NCBI RefSeq assembly: GCF_003412455.1
Contig: NZ_QTJU01000012.1
Location: forward strand, 1 to 64,000
Direction of reading: 5' to 3'
Source: Deminuibacter soli
GTDB taxonomy: Bacteria; Bacteroidota; Bacteroidia; Chitinophagales; Chitinophagaceae
Length of the DNA: 64,000 bases
Under the pieces are notes generated by a model. That model saw nothing but the letters and a program-made list of their open reading frames with translations, made no database searches and was not told where the DNA came from. Positions 61,560 to 64,000 of the stretch are shown one piece after another. How positions within the stretch are numbered: position 1 is the first letter of the stretch; each line of letters opens with the position of its first letter. The translations under genes and the position numbers were made by a program.

Positions 61560-62196
61560 AATGCCTGGTTATTGTGCCGTTTACAAGAAAAACTGCTTTT
61601 ATTTCACTGAAAGGTAAAGTATGCGGTGTAACAGTGTCTTTTTCAGCTGTTAAAACGAGATGCGTTTTTTCAGGTGTTACTTCAATATGCCGAAGATATT
61701 CAATACTATCTTTTGTCAATACTAGATAATCCCTGTTTTTACCTTCTGGTAAATATTGCCAATGTTTCACAAGTTGCAATATTAAGGTGGTGCCTGGTTT
61801 TATACGTGGATACATCTCATCCAGATAGGTACCGTAAGCAAAGCTTCCGTCAGGATAGTCTGCCGATAAGACAAGGAAGTTATCAATAGGCTTATTGGCG
61901 ATAGCATCAGTTAGGCTTGTAAAAAAAGGAATAGGATTACCGAGCACTGATTTTTTATATTTTGCCGGATCGTCTTCCATGCGCTTCTCTTTTTCAAAAA
62001 GCACCTTTGTTTTCTCGAAAACGTTAGCAGGCACCTCTTTTGTCTTGAGCTCTTTTCTATAACGGGATAAGGTTGGCCCTTTAAGGCCCAATAACATTGC
62101 AACCGCTTCATAAGTTTTTTTTCGCTTACGCAGATATTCAATCATTCCTTCCCATTCTTTACTATCTTCTTTAGATCCTCTATCTAGCTCATTCAT
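61558..62196 (-). CDS. HTH regulator with a degenerate S24-like C-terminal domain
   Basis: A 212-residue protein. The N-terminus has an HTH-like region at ~25-52 (KTYEAVAMLLGLKGPTLSRY), then a charged linker, and from ~105 a domain resembling the S24/LexA fold: LVLSADYPDGSFAYGTYLDE, MYPRIKPGTTLIL. In active members the sequence reads D-S-M-x-P with a catalytic Ser; here it is D-E-M-Y-P, with Glu127 in the Ser position, so self-cleavage is unlikely. It may instead act as a ligand-sensing repressor. The ATG at 62196 was preferred over an upstream TTG. It lies directly before the arabinose operon. No phage genes surround it. Confidence 0.7.
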   Translation of the reverse strand: MNELDRGSKEDSKEWEGMIEYLRKRKKTYEAVAMLLGLKGPTLSRYRKELKTKEVPANVFEKTKVLFEKEKRMEDDPAKYKKSVLGNPIPFFTSLTDAIANKPIDNFLVLSADYPDGSFAYGTYLDEMYPRIKPGTTLILQLVKHWQYLPEGKNRDYLVLTKDSIEYLRHIEVTPEKTHLVLTAEKDTVTPHTLPFSEIKAVFLVNGTITRH

Positions 62197-62334
62197 AAGC
62201 AATTAATCAAATTGAAAATTTTATTTTTAATTTTCTTGCTTTTTCTTTCAGTTTATTAACTTTTTAGTTTAATTTAGTGTTCTGAAAGGTTTATTTGGAA
62301 AAGGCCGAATGCTTCATTTCCATTAAACTAAGCA

Positions 62335-62356
62335 GAAAAACCGCCCTTGCGGGCGG
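62335..62356 (-). terminator. Intrinsic terminator of a small minus-strand unit
   Basis: CCGCCC/GGGCGG arms (62341-62346, 62351-62356) closing a GCAA tetraloop on the minus strand, followed by five T. It is not near the end of any long gene; only the small unit at 62357-62499 lies upstream of it. Confidence 0.85.
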
Positions 62357-62499
62357 TAGTGTGTCACTTGAATAGCTGGAATAAACGTTGTAGACACGAC
62401 ACAAGTTTATCCAGGATGCTGATGACGAGTACGCCAGTATTCAGCACCAACAAGACCAGTTTGTATCTGGACTTGTTCCTGCGTGGGTTAGTATTCATA
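62357..62499 (-). ncRNA. Possible small transcript or small-protein gene
   Basis: A GC-richer island of ~145 bases in an AT-rich desert, ending at a strong terminator. From the ATG at 62499 a 30-residue frame opens (MNTNPRRNKSRYKTG...). A second frame, one base over after a run of four A, encodes a hydrophobic helix-like stretch (LVLLVLNTGVLVISILDKLV) and stops 8 bases before the terminator. Joined by a +1 shift they would make a basic-then-hydrophobic small membrane protein; alone, neither is convincing. It may equally be a small RNA. Confidence 0.35.
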
Positions 62500-62980
62500 A
62501 TAAAGGCCTTTTGAACCCTTACCCTGAACTAACCCAACTTTTTTACTAAATTAAATCTTATAATTTAATAATTGTAATTTTTAGTTTTACTCGTCTTCCA
62601 GTTATTTCTTTCCGTTAAGTCAAAGACTTAGTCCCGCACATAAAGAAAAAAAACTTCCCACCATTTATTAATTTTTAAACGTTTATTTCAGTAAACGCTA
62701 ATCAATATGGTTTAGCTAAGCCATTGTTTGCACTTTTCCACTTTGAACCTCTTCCAACACTCCAACTTTAAACTTCCAACATTAAACCTTAAAACCTTCC
62801 CGCAAGATTTGCTAAACCGTTTTAAATATAAAGAATTTGCTTAATTTTTGCAAATGCTTACCCCTGCTGCGTTTGCGGGGATATATGTACGGTTGTTAGT
62901 TAAAGTTAACAATTGCATCATATTTAATAGCGGGATTGTTACAATTTACGGCCGCAATTTGCAGCGCACAAATGGTATTT
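62500..62980. other. AT-rich intergenic region before the YdcF-like gene
   Basis: About 480 bases with no supportable gene. It holds an inverted repeat CGTTTA/TAAACG near 62680-62700, a low-complexity stretch at 62740-62805 with repeated CTTCCAAC and CCAACTTTAAAC-like units, and AT-rich promoter-like sequence before the ATG at 62981. I see no rRNA, tRNA or riboswitch in it. Confidence 0.5.
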
Positions 62981-64000
62981 ATGAAGTCAGCATCTCCGGT
63001 AAAAGGCCTCTTCGCTTTGGCAATTGTATTCTGTTGTTCCCTCTTTGCAAAGGCGCAATTACAGGGGCCATCGGCCAACTATAAACTGGCGCAGCCGGGT
63101 AGCAGCCGTTCGGCTATGGTTCAATCTAAAAATTATTACCTGCTTACTTTACTGGAAAATGATGCGGCAGTAAAAAAACTGTTGCAACAGGATACTGCAT
63201 TTGCAAACATGGCGCGCAATAAAACAGCGGCATTGGCTGCAGCATTAAAAAGCTGTAACAGTGCTTTTTGTTATACGGGCGCATTGAAGTTTACGGATGA
63301 AGAGATTGCAAGCGTAAGCAGCCGTTTGTACGAACTATATAAACAATCGCCTGCACTGGCGAAGCTGGTAAAACAGCAACTGATTCCATCGGGCTGTTAT
63401 GTTTTGTATCAGCAGCAACCCGATTCCTTGCTGGTAAAGGCATGGCAGCAGGATGCAAAGGGCATTAACTATACCATTGGCGTGTATGCAGAAGGCAATG
63501 CACCCAACTATCCTAAAATTGATTCCATTGCATTTGACGTGCATCGCAAAGCATATGCTGCACTGGCTTATGATGCGGCAGATGCCATTCACCAGGAAAC
63601 GAAGGACAGTGCTTTGTTTTTCACTATTCCCCTGAATGGTGCGCTGCGGTTTCTTGAAATGAATGAGCGCAACAGTGCGGCAGACTTTGAACCAATGGCT
63701 TCAACAGTGAATAAGGCGGCTTACAATGCTATTGCCACTACCAATTGGAGCAAGTATAAGTACACATTGATACTGGTACCGGGTGCTGGTCCGGAAGAGC
63801 AGGGTGTGGCCATTAGTGCAGAAGGCATGTTACGTTGCAGGGTTGCTGCTTTGCGTTACCGCGAAGGACTGGCGCCGTTTATCATGGTATCAGGCGGTTG
63901 TGTACATCCGTACAAAACAAAATTCAATGAAGCCATTGAAATGAAAAAATACCTGATAGAAGCAATGGGTATACCGGAGAAAGCTATCCTGGTTGATCCG
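62981..64000 (+). CDS. Secreted YdcF/DUF218-like protein (partial, cut by the window end)
   Basis: The first 340 residues of an exported protein; the frame is open to the window end. The signal peptide (MKSASPVKGLFALAIVFCCS, ending near FAKAQ) has a basic start and no clear lipobox. Residues ~27-255 form a mixed helical region I do not recognise. From ~258 a DUF218/YdcF-like domain begins: YTLILVPGAGPEEQGVAIS, EGMLRCRVAALRYREGLAPF, IMVSGGCVHPYKTKFNEAIE and EAMGIPEKAILVDP. These proteins have a Rossmann-like fold and unclear function, possibly in cell-envelope metabolism. Confidence 0.85.
   Translation, partial: MKSASPVKGLFALAIVFCCSLFAKAQLQGPSANYKLAQPGSSRSAMVQSKNYYLLTLLENDAAVKKLLQQDTAFANMARNKTAALAAALKSCNSAFCYTGALKFTDEEIASVSSRLYELYKQSPALAKLVKQQLIPSGCYVLYQQQPDSLLVKAWQQDAKGINYTIGVYAEGNAPNYPKIDSIAFDVHRKAYAALAYDAADAIHQETKDSALFFTIPLNGALRFLEMNERNSAADFEPMASTVNKAAYNAIATTNWSKYKYTLILVPGAGPEEQGVAISAEGMLRCRVAALRYREGLAPFIMVSGGCVHPYKTKFNEAIEMKKYLIEAMGIPEKAILVDP

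Noticed and set aside
62366-62499. An intact 44-residue small membrane protein
   Set aside because: Careful reading shows four A, not three, at the join, so the frame breaks after 13 codons. It is reported only as a possible small RNA or frameshifted frame.
1-64000. tRNA, rRNA, CRISPR arrays, transposases, integrases and attachment sites
   Set aside because: I looked through all intergenic stretches and saw no cloverleaf-like sequence, regular spacer arrays, transposase motifs or flanking direct repeats.

Overview
This 64 kb window looks like a chromosomal segment of a Bacteroidota bacterium, most likely a Chitinophagaceae-type soil or aquatic organism. The evidence is three SusC/SusD pairs, a DUF3467 protein, an alpha-2-macroglobulin, an OmpA/PD40/TPR envelope protein, promoters with the Bacteroidota -7 box TAnnTTTG, and starts without Shine-Dalgarno sequences. 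I see no rRNA, tRNA, CRISPR array, insertion sequence or prophage. Family assignments come from reading motifs by eye; no database was searched.

Layout. 0.1-3.3 kb (minus): rarA, an M28 zinc peptidase and an ElaA-like acetyltransferase. 3.4-4.1 kb (plus): a GNAT acetyltransferase behind a perfect 28-bp palindrome. 4.1-8.1 kb (minus): a membrane protein and a circularly permuted ATP-grasp / alpha-E / transglutaminase-like operon. 8.3-10.1 kb: aspS with a hairpin-rich leader. 10.3-14.0 kb: a HAD 5'-nucleotidase divergent from a DeoR-type regulator and two tandem MFS transporters, with a helically phased hexamer array between them. 14.1-15.6 kb: a macro-domain protein divergent from a MarR-GNAT operon that carries the same 28-bp palindrome as 3.4 kb. 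15.8-31.7 kb (all minus): an FAD oxidoreductase, a 2000-residue alpha-2-macroglobulin, sucD, an MlaF-like ABC ATPase, guaB, dprA, an OmpA-family protein, queE and folD. 32.3-49.6 kb (all plus): three consecutive SusC/SusD modules, two with accessory lipoproteins, each after a long non-coding leader. 49.8-57.5 kb: DUF3467, radC, prs, rplY, a histidine kinase, pth, a FAH-family enzyme and a fused branched-chain 2-oxoacid dehydrogenase E1. 57.6-61.5 kb (minus): araB-araD-araA. 61.6-62.2 kb: an HTH/S24-like regulator. 62.2-63.0 kb: an AT-rich intergenic stretch with a possible small transcript. 63.0 kb to the end: a secreted YdcF-like protein cut by the window edge.

How the genes fit together. 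Many are single housekeeping genes with their own promoters and strong intrinsic terminators. Four genes (guaB, folD, queE and the E1 gene) have a -7 or -7-like box only 3-4 bases before the start codon, which predicts leaderless mRNAs. The accessory interest lies in four places: the MarR/GNAT/macro-domain regulon joined by a shared palindrome; the ATP-grasp/alpha-E/transglutaminase operon, whose product I know of no defined structure for; the run of three SusCD importers without any degradative enzyme, the first arranged like the BT2261-2264 peptide importer of Bacteroides thetaiotaomicron; and the regulator, inverted repeat and small transcript-like unit beside the arabinose operon.
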